Shown here: positions 1 through 5,211 of the stretch, piece by piece
Layout: every line of letters begins with the position of its first letter
How positions within the stretch are numbered: the stretch's first letter is position 1
Origin: Anaerolineae bacterium
Lineage (GTDB): Bacteria > Chloroflexota > Anaerolineae > DRVO01
Assembly (NCBI GenBank): GCA_012719195.1
Contig: JAAYAV010000382.1
Coordinates: forward strand, 1 to 23,240
Length of the DNA stretch: 23,240 nt
Direction of reading: 5' to 3'
Notes under the pieces: generated by a model
What the model saw: only the letters and a program-made list of their open reading frames with translations
The model's database searches: none
What the model was told of the DNA's origin: nothing
Program-made: the position numbers and the translations under genes

Positions 1-128
1 CTGGTGACAACATTGAGATGGGAGTGACGCTGATCACGCCGGTGGCGCTGGAAGTCGGAAGCCGGTTCGCCATCCGCGAGGGTGGGCGAACGGTGGGTGC
101 CGGCGTCATCACGCAGATCGCCGAGTAG
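1..128 (+). CDS. tuf: Elongation factor Tu, C-terminal fragment
   Basis: This is the last 41 codons of EF-Tu, the GTPase that delivers aminoacyl-tRNA to the ribosome. The reading frame begins at base 3 (GGT) and ends with TAG at 126-128. The fragment reads GDNIEMGVTLITPVALEVGS and ends RTVGAGVITQIAE. This is the near-invariant C-terminal beta-barrel domain 3 of bacterial EF-Tu, including the FAIREGGRTVGAGV block. The rest lies upstream of the window. Its position just before rpmG, tRNA-Trp, secE and nusG is the common bacterial order, which supports a genuine chromosomal tuf rather than a stray copy. Confidence 0.96.
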   Translation, partial: GDNIEMGVTLITPVALEVGSRFAIREGGRTVGAGVITQIAE

Positions 129-175
129 CAGGGACAGCCTGAACTGATTTGCCATATGGCAGCGGAGCGTAAATA

Positions 176-340
176 ATGGCCAGGAGAGCTGTACGGGTCA
201 TAGTGACCCTTGAGTGTGAGGGCTGCAAGGAGCGCACCTATACGACGGAGAAGAACCGTCGTAACGACCCGGCTCGCATAGAGCTGATGAAGTATTGCCC
301 TCGCTGCCAGTCCCACAAGCTTCACCGAGAGACCCGCTAG
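176..340 (+). CDS. rpmG: 50S ribosomal protein L33
   Basis: A 54-residue protein starts MARRAVRVIVTLECEGCKER and ends CPRCQSHKLHRETR. This is the L33 family of small proteins near the E site of the large subunit. Two CxxC pairs (C14/C17 and C41/C44) form the zinc ribbon, so this is the zinc-binding (C+) version rather than the cysteine-free one. Length is normal for the family. The ATG at 176 has GGAG at 164-167, eight bases upstream. It sits between tuf and tRNA-Trp, the usual place for L33 in many bacteria. A C+ paralogue is often subject to zinc control, but no Zur-like site is evident here. Confidence 0.95.
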   Translation: MARRAVRVIVTLECEGCKERTYTTEKNRRNDPARIELMKYCPRCQSHKLHRETR

Positions 341-351
341 GGCTCTCGTGT

Positions 352-424
352 AGGCCAGTAGCTCAATTGGCAGAGCAACGGTCTCCAAAACCGTAGGTTG
401 CGGGTTCAAGTCCTGCCTGGCCTG
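352..424 (+). tRNA. trnW: tRNA-Trp (anticodon CCA)
   Basis: The full cloverleaf can be drawn by eye. The acceptor stem is AGGCCAG (352-358) with CTGGCCT (417-423), and the discriminator base is G424. The D stem is GCTC/GAGC (361-364 with 373-376). The anticodon stem is ACGGT/ACCGT (378-382 with 390-394) around loop CTCCAAA, placing anticodon CCA at 385-387. The T stem is GCGGG/CCTGC around TTCAAGT. The length is 73 nt and the 3' CCA is not encoded. tRNA-Trp between rpmG and secE is a conserved arrangement. Confidence 0.97.
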
Positions 425-451
425 CCTGGAATCCCACCAATGGGACCACTC

Positions 452-475
452 GACACCGCCCCGCAAGGCGGTGTC
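452..475 (+). terminator. Strong hairpin between tRNA-Trp and secE
   Basis: A perfect 9-bp inverted repeat, GACACCGCC (452-460) and GGCGGTGTC (467-475), encloses the loop CCGCAA. It lies 27 bases after the tRNA. The following bases, TGCTTGAGG, contain no T run, so it is not a classical intrinsic terminator. It may be a weak terminator, a 3'-end stabiliser or an RNase processing signal between the tRNA and the secE-nusG transcript. A smaller 5-bp hairpin (TCCCA-CCAA-TGGGA, 432-445) precedes it. Confidence 0.45.
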
Positions 476-530
476 TGCTTGAGGGGCACCGGAACACCGA
501 CCGTGACACTCTGATCGATCAGGTGAGGGC

Positions 531-839
531 GTGAGCAAGACAGCGGTGCGTGCCAGAGGCGGAGAGGGGCTAGTCGCCCGCCTGAAGGCCTACATTAAGG
601 AGACCAGAGCCGAGATCGGCCGGGTCACCTGGCCCACCAGGGAACAGGCCCTCCGGCTTACCGGGATTGTTCTGGCCGTTACGGCAGCGCTCGCGGCCTT
701 CCTGGCGCTGATTGACTACGTCTTCGCTTGGTTCATCGCCAGAGTGATGGGGTACGATGTCATCGCCATGATTGTGGCGGCGTTGCTCGCGATAGGGGCA
801 GTCGTCTGGTGGGTTCTGAGCCGACGTCATAGATCGTAG
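531..839 (+). CDS. secE: Preprotein translocase subunit SecE, with extra C-terminal membrane segment
   Basis: SecE is the small clamp subunit of the SecYEG channel. The diagnostic amphipathic stretch EIGRVTWPTREQA is at residues 28-40. It is followed by the conserved membrane segment at about 43-62 and an amphipathic tail at about 62-74. Short bacterial SecE proteins usually end near there. This 102-residue protein continues with a second hydrophobic stretch (about 77-97) and a basic tail, RRHRS. The GTG start at 531 is supported by AGGTGA at 521-526. nusG follows ten bases later, the classic secE-nusG pair. The identity is secure; the role of the added segment is unknown. Confidence 0.95.
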   Translation: MSKTAVRARGGEGLVARLKAYIKETRAEIGRVTWPTREQALRLTGIVLAVTAALAAFLALIDYVFAWFIARVMGYDVIAMIVAALLAIGAVVWWVLSRRHRS

Positions 840-849
840 CAGGGATTGG

Positions 850-1518
850 GTGAGTGCGGTTGGTGCTATGGTAGACATGAGCGAGCAGGAAGACTTCGAG
901 GAGATCTCGTCGCCGGAAGAGGCGATCGAGCCGGACGAGGCCGAGGCAGGTCTTCCCGAGGCGGAGGCGGCGTCGGAGGAGCAGCCGGAGGAGGAGGGCA
1001 CCAGCTGGTTTGTGGTGCACACCTACTCTGGCTACGAGAACAAGGTGCGGCAGAACCTGTTGCAGCGTGTTGACTCCATGGCCGCCGGCGACCTCATCTT
1101 CGACGTTATCGTCCCTACCGAAGAGGTAGTGGAGTTGCACCAGGGCCAGCGGCGCACCGTGCAGCGGCGCATCTTCCCCGGTTACGTCCTGGTGAATATG
1201 GTGCTCACCGATCACTCCTGGACGGTCGTGCGAAACACCCCGGGCGTGACGGGGTTCGTCGGTAGCGGCAAGGATCCAACGCCGCTCCTGCCGGACGAGA
1301 TGGCCAAGATCAAGCAGCGCATGGAGGCGGGCGCGCCTCGGGTGAAGGTGTCGTTCCAGCCCGGATCGAAGGTGCGCATCACCGAAGGGCCGTTCTCGGA
1401 GTTCATCGGGACGGTGGACACCATTGACAACGACCGGCGCAAAGTGCGGGTCATGGTCAACTTCTTCGGCCGCGATACACCCGTTGAACTGGATTTCTTG
1501 CAGGTCGAGGAGATCTGA
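850..1518 (+). CDS. nusG: Transcription termination/antitermination factor NusG
   Basis: NusG binds RNA polymerase and couples it to Rho or the ribosome. The NGN domain runs from about residue 52 (SWFVVHTYSGYENKV) to 160 and includes the conserved RRIFPGYVLV stretch. The KOW domain spans about 171-222 (VRITEGPFSEF to FLQVEEI). The protein has 222 residues because an acidic, low-complexity N-terminal extension of about 45 residues precedes the NGN domain. The start is uncertain. GTG at 850 has AGGGA only four bases upstream. ATG at 868 or 877 are alternatives and would trim six or nine residues. It is almost certainly cotranscribed with secE. Confidence 0.95.
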   Translation: MSAVGAMVDMSEQEDFEEISSPEEAIEPDEAEAGLPEAEAASEEQPEEEGTSWFVVHTYSGYENKVRQNLLQRVDSMAAGDLIFDVIVPTEEVVELHQGQRRTVQRRIFPGYVLVNMVLTDHSWTVVRNTPGVTGFVGSGKDPTPLLPDEMAKIKQRMEAGAPRVKVSFQPGSKVRITEGPFSEFIGTVDTIDNDRRKVRVMVNFFGRDTPVELDFLQVEEI

Positions 1519-1521
1519 CCA

Positions 1522-1539
1522 ACCGCTCTGTTGGGCGGT
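1522..1539 (+). other. Small hairpin in the rplK leader
   Basis: ACCGCTC (1522-1528) pairs with GGGCGGT (1533-1539), including one G-U pair, around a TGTT loop. It sits between the nusG stop and the rplK ribosome binding site. In E. coli, ribosomal protein L1 represses L11-L1 translation by binding the L11 leader. This hairpin is in the matching place, but I do not see the specific L1-binding loop, so a regulatory role is only a possibility. Confidence 0.25.
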
Positions 1540-1555
1540 AGTCTAGGGGGCACTA

Positions 1556-1984
1556 ATGGCAAAGAAAGTGATGGCGGTGGTCAAGCTTCAGATTCCCGCC
1601 GGGAAGGCGACTCCGGCCCCGCCCGTGGGTCCGGCATTGGGACAGCATGGCGTGAACATCATGGGGTTCTGCAAAGAGTACAATGCCAGAACCGCCAGCC
1701 TGGCCGGGTCCATCGTTCCGGCCGTGATCACGGTCTATCAGGACCGCTCGTTCACGTTCGAGACCAAGAGTCCCCCGGCCAGTGACCTTCTGAAGCGGGC
1801 CGCTGGGGTAGAAAAGGGTTCATCCGATCCCAACACACAGCGTGTCGGCAGCGTCACGCGGCAGCAGATCCGCGAGATCGCTGAGACCAAGCTCAAGGAC
1901 TTGAACGCGCGGGACGTGGATTCGGCCGCGCGGCAGGTTGAGGGCACGGCGCGGAGCATGGGCATACGGGTCGAGAAGGCCTAG
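1556..1984 (+). CDS. rplK: 50S ribosomal protein L11
   Basis: A 142-residue protein of normal family length. It opens MAKKVMAVVKLQIPAGKATP, followed by PVGPALGQHGVNIMGFCKEY, the proline-rich N-terminal domain that binds the stalk base. The C-terminal domain ends with NARDVDSAARQVEGTARSMG and binds the GTPase-associated region of 23S rRNA. The ATG at 1556 follows AGGGGG at 1545-1550. It lies 37 bases after nusG and 63 bases before rplA. The order nusG-rplK-rplA is standard. Confidence 0.97.
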   Translation: MAKKVMAVVKLQIPAGKATPAPPVGPALGQHGVNIMGFCKEYNARTASLAGSIVPAVITVYQDRSFTFETKSPPASDLLKRAAGVEKGSSDPNTQRVGSVTRQQIREIAETKLKDLNARDVDSAARQVEGTARSMGIRVEKA

Positions 1985-2034
1985 CAACGGGCCTAGCAGC
2001 TGCCGGTGGGAGAGCGTAAGCTCGCCAGAACCAC

Positions 2035-2041
2035 AAAGGAG
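2035..2041 (+). promoter_or_regulatory. Ribosome binding site that fixes the rplA start
   Basis: AAAGGAG lies six bases upstream of GTG at 2048. The frame is open further upstream, with GTG at 2006 and ATG at 2042. The GTG at 2006 would add 14 residues unlike any L1 N-terminus, and the ATG at 2042 abuts the site directly. Spacing and homology (M-GKRGKRYLEAV) both point to 2048. Confidence 0.8.
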
Positions 2042-2047
2042 ATGGAA

Positions 2048-2755
2048 GTGGGCAAGAGAGGCAAGAGATATCTAGAGGCGGTTGCCAAGATAGAGCCGGG
2101 GCGCTCCTACTCTGTAGCGGACGCCATGCAGCTGGCCAAGGAAACCAGCATCAGCAAGTTTTCCGGTTCGGTCGAGGTTCATCTCCGGCTCGGAGTGGAC
2201 CCGAGGCACGCAGACCAGCAGGTGCGGGGGACGGTTGTCCTCCCGAACGGCACCGGCAAGTCGGTGCGTGTGCTCGTCTTCGCGGAAGGCGAGGCTCAGA
2301 GGGCGGCCGAGGAGGCCGGGGCCGACTACGCCGGTGGAGACGAACTGGTAGAGCGAATTCAGGGCGGCTGGACGGACTTTGATCTGGCCATTGCCGTGCC
2401 GCAGATGATGAGCAAGGTCGGCCGGTTGGGGCGCGTCCTCGGCCCTCGTGGCCTCATGCCCAACCCGAGGGTCGGCACCGTGGTGCAGCCCGAGGACCTG
2501 AGCCGCGTGGTGAGCGAGGCAAAGCGTGGCCGGGTGGAGTTCCGTTTGGACAAGGGCGCCAACCTGCACGTGGCCATCGGCAGTACTGACTTCGACGCGG
2601 AGCAGTTGCGCGAGAACTTCGCGGCCCTGATTGCCGAGGTGCAGCGCTCGCGGCCCCCTTCGGCTCGAGGTCAGTTCGTGCGCAAGGCCGTTGTTGCCGC
2701 GACCATGGGGCCGGCCGTGCCGGTGGATGTGGCCGAACTGCAGAATGTAAGCTAG
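2048..2755 (+). CDS. rplA: 50S ribosomal protein L1
   Basis: L1 forms the mobile stalk that helps release deacylated tRNA from the E site and, in some bacteria, represses its own operon. From the GTG at 2048 the protein has 235 residues, the usual length, and starts M-GKRGKRYLEAVAKI. Recognisable blocks are VEVHLRLGVDPRHADQQVRG, the loop GRLGRVLGPRGLMPNPRVGT typical of domain II, and SARGQFVRKAVVAATMGPAV near the end. A longer reading from GTG 2006 is possible but unlikely (see the ribosome binding site entry). It is followed by the L10 leader rather than directly by rplJ. Confidence 0.96.
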   Translation: MGKRGKRYLEAVAKIEPGRSYSVADAMQLAKETSISKFSGSVEVHLRLGVDPRHADQQVRGTVVLPNGTGKSVRVLVFAEGEAQRAAEEAGADYAGGDELVERIQGGWTDFDLAIAVPQMMSKVGRLGRVLGPRGLMPNPRVGTVVQPEDLSRVVSEAKRGRVEFRLDKGANLHVAIGSTDFDAEQLRENFAALIAEVQRSRPPSARGQFVRKAVVAATMGPAVPVDVAELQNVS

Positions 2756-2793
2756 ACTAGCCAACCGAGTCTCAACGCTCGTGCGCTCCACAG

Positions 2794-2799
2794 TAGAAT
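2794..2799 (+). promoter_or_regulatory. Candidate -10 element for rplJ-rplL
   Basis: TAGAAT (five of six bases match TATAAT) lies just before the L10 leader. No good -35 is seen 16-18 bases upstream; the best is CTCAAC, a poor match. A separate rplJL promoter at this spot is known in several bacteria, but the sequence alone is weak evidence. Confidence 0.25.
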
Positions 2800-2802
2800 A
2801 GC

Positions 2803-2913
2803 CGCTTGCCGAAGACAGCCGGCGCGTCGGAAGACGCTTAATCAATGCCTGCCGAGGCGAGGCCCCAGACGGGAGTCGTATGGGCCCTTGCGTCGCTGGC
2901 GCAGGGGCCTTTT
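2803..2913 (+). ncRNA. Ribosomal protein L10 leader with terminal hairpin
   Basis: The 187-base gap between rplA and rplJ carries the hallmarks of the L10 leader, the mRNA site where L10 (with L7/L12) binds and represses rplJL. The conserved segment CCGAAGACAG is at 2809-2818, and TTAATCAATGCCTGCCGAGG is at 2838-2857. Near the end, GGCCCTTGCG (2883-2892) pairs with CGCAGGGGCC (2900-2909) around TCGCTGG, followed by TTTT. That last hairpin resembles an intrinsic terminator, so control may be by attenuation, by translation, or both. The exact ends are approximate. Confidence 0.85.
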
Positions 2914-2942
2914 GGTTGGCAGGCAGAGGAGGAAAGCCGCAG

Positions 2943-3488
2943 ATGGCGATCAGCAAGAATCGGAAGGAAGGTCTCGTCCAGGAATACGCCGACGAGCTTG
3001 GCAACAGCAGCGCCGTGTTCTTCGCTCACTACTCCGGCATGACGGTGAGTGAGCTGGAACGGGTGCGCGACGCGATGGCCCGGGAAGAGACACGGGTTGA
3101 GGTGGTGCGCAACCGCCTCATGGCGATCGCGGCCGAGTCCGCCGGTAAACCCAAGGCGGTGGAGATCCTCGACGGGCCCACGTTGGCCGTGTTCTGCCTG
3201 GGCGACCCTACGTCGCCGGCGAAGACGCTGTCGGGCTTCCACCGGGAGATCGACCGCCTGGTGGTCTATGGCGGGCTCCTGGGCGATGAGTCGATGGGAG
3301 TTGAGCAGTTCCAGCAGTTGGCTACTCTGCCGGGCCGCGAAGAGCTGCTCGGAAAGGTGGTGTACACCCTCCAGGGCCCGATCACCGGCTTCGTGGGTGT
3401 ACTGAGTGGAGTGCTTCGCAGCTTGCTCTACGTGCTGCAGGCGCGTGTCGATCAGCTTGAGGGCTCGACCTCTTCCGAGGCGGCCTAG
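2943..3488 (+). CDS. rplJ: 50S ribosomal protein L10
   Basis: L10 anchors the L7/L12 dimers on the ribosome stalk. The 181-residue protein starts MAISKNRKEGLVQEYADELG and continues with SAVFFAHYSGMTVSELERVR, typical of the globular RNA-binding domain. It ends with a helix (LLYVLQARVDQLEG) that binds L7/L12. The frame is open further upstream, to an ATG at 2880, but that codon lies inside the leader's terminal hairpin. The ATG at 2943 has AGAGGAGG at 2925-2932, ten bases away, and gives the family's normal N-terminus. rplL follows 24 bases later, and both are probably controlled by the leader. Confidence 0.96.
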   Translation: MAISKNRKEGLVQEYADELGNSSAVFFAHYSGMTVSELERVRDAMAREETRVEVVRNRLMAIAAESAGKPKAVEILDGPTLAVFCLGDPTSPAKTLSGFHREIDRLVVYGGLLGDESMGVEQFQQLATLPGREELLGKVVYTLQGPITGFVGVLSGVLRSLLYVLQARVDQLEGSTSSEAA

Positions 3489-3512
3489 CATCAGGTTAGG
3501 GAGGACAAGGAA

Positions 3513-3884
3513 ATGACTAAGGACGAACTGATCCAGGCCGTGGAGTCCATGAGCGTTCTCGAGCTCGCCGAGCTCGTGAAGGCCCTTGAGGAGCGCTTCG
3601 GCGTCTCCGCCGCTGCGCCCGTCATGATGGCGGCCGGCGCACCGGCAGCGGCGGCGGAAGAGGTCGAGGAGAAGACCGAGTTCGACGTCGTGCTCCAGGA
3701 CGTGGGCGACAAGAAGATCCAGGTCATCAAGGTCGTGCGTCAGTTGACCAGCCTGGGACTGAAGGAAGCCAAGGACATGGTGGAGAGCGCCCCCGCAAAG
3801 CTCATGGAAGCCGTGACCAAGGAAGAGGCCGAGAAGGCCAAGGCGGCTCTGGAAGCCGAAGGCGCCAAGATCGAGCTCCAGTAG
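3513..3884 (+). CDS. rplL: 50S ribosomal protein L7/L12
   Basis: A 123-residue stalk protein that recruits translational GTPases. It has an N-terminal dimerisation domain (residues 1-32, MTKDELIQAVESMSVLELAE) and an alanine-rich hinge (AAGAPAAAAEEVEEK, about 42-56). The C-terminal factor-binding domain contains EFDVVLQDVGDKKIQVIKVV and GLKEAKDMVESAP. The ATG at 3513 is preceded by a GGGAGGA ribosome binding site. The gene is closed by a strong hairpin terminator and is not followed by rpoB, which in many bacteria comes next. Confidence 0.97.
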   Translation: MTKDELIQAVESMSVLELAELVKALEERFGVSAAAPVMMAAGAPAAAAEEVEEKTEFDVVLQDVGDKKIQVIKVVRQLTSLGLKEAKDMVESAPAKLMEAVTKEEAEKAKAALEAEGAKIELQ

Positions 3885-3906
3885 CATCACGCCGAACGGG
3901 ATCAAG

Positions 3907-3940
3907 AAGGGGGCGACCGCCGGTCGCCCCCTTTCGCTTT
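3907..3940 (+). terminator. Intrinsic terminator after rplL
   Basis: GGGGGCGACC (3909-3918) pairs with GGTCGCCCCC (3922-3931) around a GCC loop. The stem can be extended by two A-U pairs. TTTCGCTTT follows. On the minus strand the same stem is followed by TTCTT, so it may also stop transcripts arriving from nadE, which ends at 3957. Confidence 0.88.
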
Positions 3941-3956
3941 GGCGCAGCTGCGTCTC

Positions 3957-4781
3957 CTACTGGTCGTCCATGTGGGGCGGTACCGTCCCCGGGGCGATGT
4001 CGCGGCCCACACAGCAGGTGCTCACCGCCGCTACTGGGGGAAGGCGCCGCTTGAAGTAGCTGCGCCGGCAGAGGTCGCAGACGCGCTGCACCTTCGCCTC
4101 CGCGAAGCCGCGGGCGATCACCTCCGCCGGGCTCTGCCTTTCCTCGAGGAGCAGGAGCAGGATGGCATCGGCCTCATCGTAGCTAAGGCCAAGATCGGCC
4201 TCGTCCGTCTGGCCGGGCCATAGGTCGGCACTGGGCGCCTTGTCGATGATGGCAGCAGGCACGCCCAGGCGGCGAGCAAGCTGGCGGACTTGGGTCTTGT
4301 AGAGGTCGGCGATGGGCGCCAGAGCGCAGGCGCTGTCTCCGTGGACGGTGGAGTATCCCAGCAGGGTCTCCGTCTTGTTGCTCGTGCCCACGACCAGGCC
4401 GCCGAACGCCTCGCTTTGGTCGTACAGGACGGTCATGCGTGCTCGGGCCATGGCATTGCCGCGCCGCCGCCGGTCCATGGTGGGGTAGCGGTCGATGAGC
4501 GGCTGGACCAGCGGCGTCACCTCGAAGTGCTCGTGTCGCACGCCGGTGGCCGATACGACAGAGAGTGCGTCGGCCAGCGATTCCGGGGCGGAGGTGGCGT
4601 AGGGCATCGTCAGGGCGAGCACTTGGTCAGGTCCGAGAGCCTCGGCGGCTAGGTAGCAGACCACGGCCGAGTCCAGCCCGCCCGAGAGCCCAAGCACGGC
4701 GCGCCGCCGGCCGGCCTCGGCTATCTGCTCCCGGATGAAGCGAGTGAGAGCCGCCCGGACGAGATTCACGTCGAGCGCCAT
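3957..4781 (-). CDS. nadE: Ammonia-dependent NAD+ synthetase
   Basis: NadE makes NAD+ from deamido-NAD+, ATP and ammonia, the last step of NAD synthesis. The 274-residue protein carries the ATP-pyrophosphatase P-loop SGGLDS at 33-38. It also has GNAMARARM (108-116), GTSNKTETLLGYSTVHGD (132-149) and KAPSADLWPGQTDEADLG (181-198). There is no glutaminase (nitrilase) domain, so ammonia rather than glutamine is the likely nitrogen donor. The frame is open upstream to 5021, but that part has no NadE character. The ATG at 4781 has GGAAG eight bases upstream and gives a normal length. After the usual KRRLPPV end there is a tail of about 24 residues; CxxC at 235-238 is a mild oddity. Confidence 0.93.
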   Translation of the reverse strand: MALDVNLVRAALTRFIREQIAEAGRRRAVLGLSGGLDSAVVCYLAAEALGPDQVLALTMPYATSAPESLADALSVVSATGVRHEHFEVTPLVQPLIDRYPTMDRRRRGNAMARARMTVLYDQSEAFGGLVVGTSNKTETLLGYSTVHGDSACALAPIADLYKTQVRQLARRLGVPAAIIDKAPSADLWPGQTDEADLGLSYDEADAILLLLLEERQSPAEVIARGFAEAKVQRVCDLCRRSYFKRRLPPVAAVSTCCVGRDIAPGTVPPHMDDQ

Positions 4782-4869
4782 GGATGGGGCTTCCGTCACT
4801 TCTTGCTCTCCCGACTGACTGATTGGCTTGTCGTCGCCACGCCCGGAAGGCCGGATGGCGGCGCCGCCG

Positions 4870-4899
4870 ATTATGCCCGTATGGCGGCGATTGCCGCAA
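4870..4899 (-). promoter_or_regulatory. Candidate nadE promoter
   Basis: Read on the minus strand, TTGCGG (4899-4894) and CATAAT (4875-4870) are separated by 18 bases. The -10 matches consensus at five of six positions. A GCGGC/GCCGC dyad (4884-4897) lies in the spacer and -35, and the palindrome at 4857-4868 lies at the expected transcription start. These could be operator sites. It is about 90 bases upstream of the nadE ATG. Confidence 0.4.
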
Positions 4900-4941
4900 C
4901 GCGCTCCCTCCGCCGGCGCCAGCAGAGATGCGCCGCGGGGC

Positions 4942-4970
4942 TTGCCCTGGGGCGAGGCGTGGGCCAGAAT
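4942..4970 (+). promoter_or_regulatory. Candidate mgtE promoter
   Basis: TTGCCC (4942-4947) and CAGAAT (4965-4970) are 17 bases apart, each matching consensus at four of six positions. If used, it would give mgtE an untranslated leader of about 235 nt. Confidence 0.35.
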
Positions 4971-5005
4971 AGGGGCAGGTGCGCTCCGATCCCCCTGCTT
5001 CTCGG

Positions 5006-5146
5006 CCGGGTTGCTCCGCAACGCCGGGATTGCTCACAAGAGCATCGGCGCCCTCCACACCCGCCGCCTTGCGGCGACTCCTAATGCACTTTAGGTCTGG
5101 GTCCACTCCGGCCCAGAGGACCAGCGGACGGTCCCGGTACTACCGG
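5006..5146 (+). other. Series of hairpins in the putative mgtE leader
   Basis: Four stems can be drawn. CCGG-GTTGC with GCAAC-CCGG lies at 5006-5027, with one bulged G. CGCCGC/GCGGCG lies at 5062-5076. TCTGGG/CCCAGA lies at 5096-5117. CCGG/CCGG lies at 5134-5146. In such GC-rich DNA some pairing is expected by chance, so regulation of mgtE by this RNA is only a suggestion. It does not match a riboswitch class I know. Confidence 0.3.
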
Positions 5147-5211
5147 TGTTCGGGGCCGCCTGCGCCGCCCGCGGCGGAGACCTCCAGGATAAGCCAGGCT
5201 TGGGAGGAGCG

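Larger units (their letters stand above)
4782..5211. other. 430-bp divergent intergenic region between nadE and mgtE
   Basis: I see no convincing gene here. Short open frames on both strands are GC-driven and have neither ribosome binding sites nor recognisable products. The region holds candidate promoters in both directions, a 12-nt perfect palindrome GGCGGCGCCGCC (4857-4868), and several hairpins in front of mgtE. I looked for the conserved M-box (ykoK) magnesium riboswitch core expected before some mgtE genes and did not recognise it. Confidence 0.6.

Noticed and set aside
2880..2942. Earlier ATG for rplJ
   Set aside because: It lies inside the terminal hairpin of the L10 leader and would add residues not found in L10.
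2072..3004. Minus-strand open frame of 310 codons over rplA and the L10 leader
   Set aside because: It is antisense to clear ribosomal genes and to the leader RNA, has no recognisable product and is explained by high GC in third positions.
2838..3905. Minus-strand open frame of 355 codons over rplJ and rplL
   Set aside because: It is the antisense of two secure ribosomal proteins, with histidine- and leucine-rich composition typical of such shadows.
4782..5021. Extended N-terminus of nadE
   Set aside because: The frame is open, but the extra 80 residues are proline- and arginine-rich and unlike NadE. ATG 4781 has a proper ribosome binding site.
4950..5211. M-box magnesium riboswitch before mgtE
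   Set aside because: I looked for the conserved core and could not recognise it. The hairpins present do not match it.
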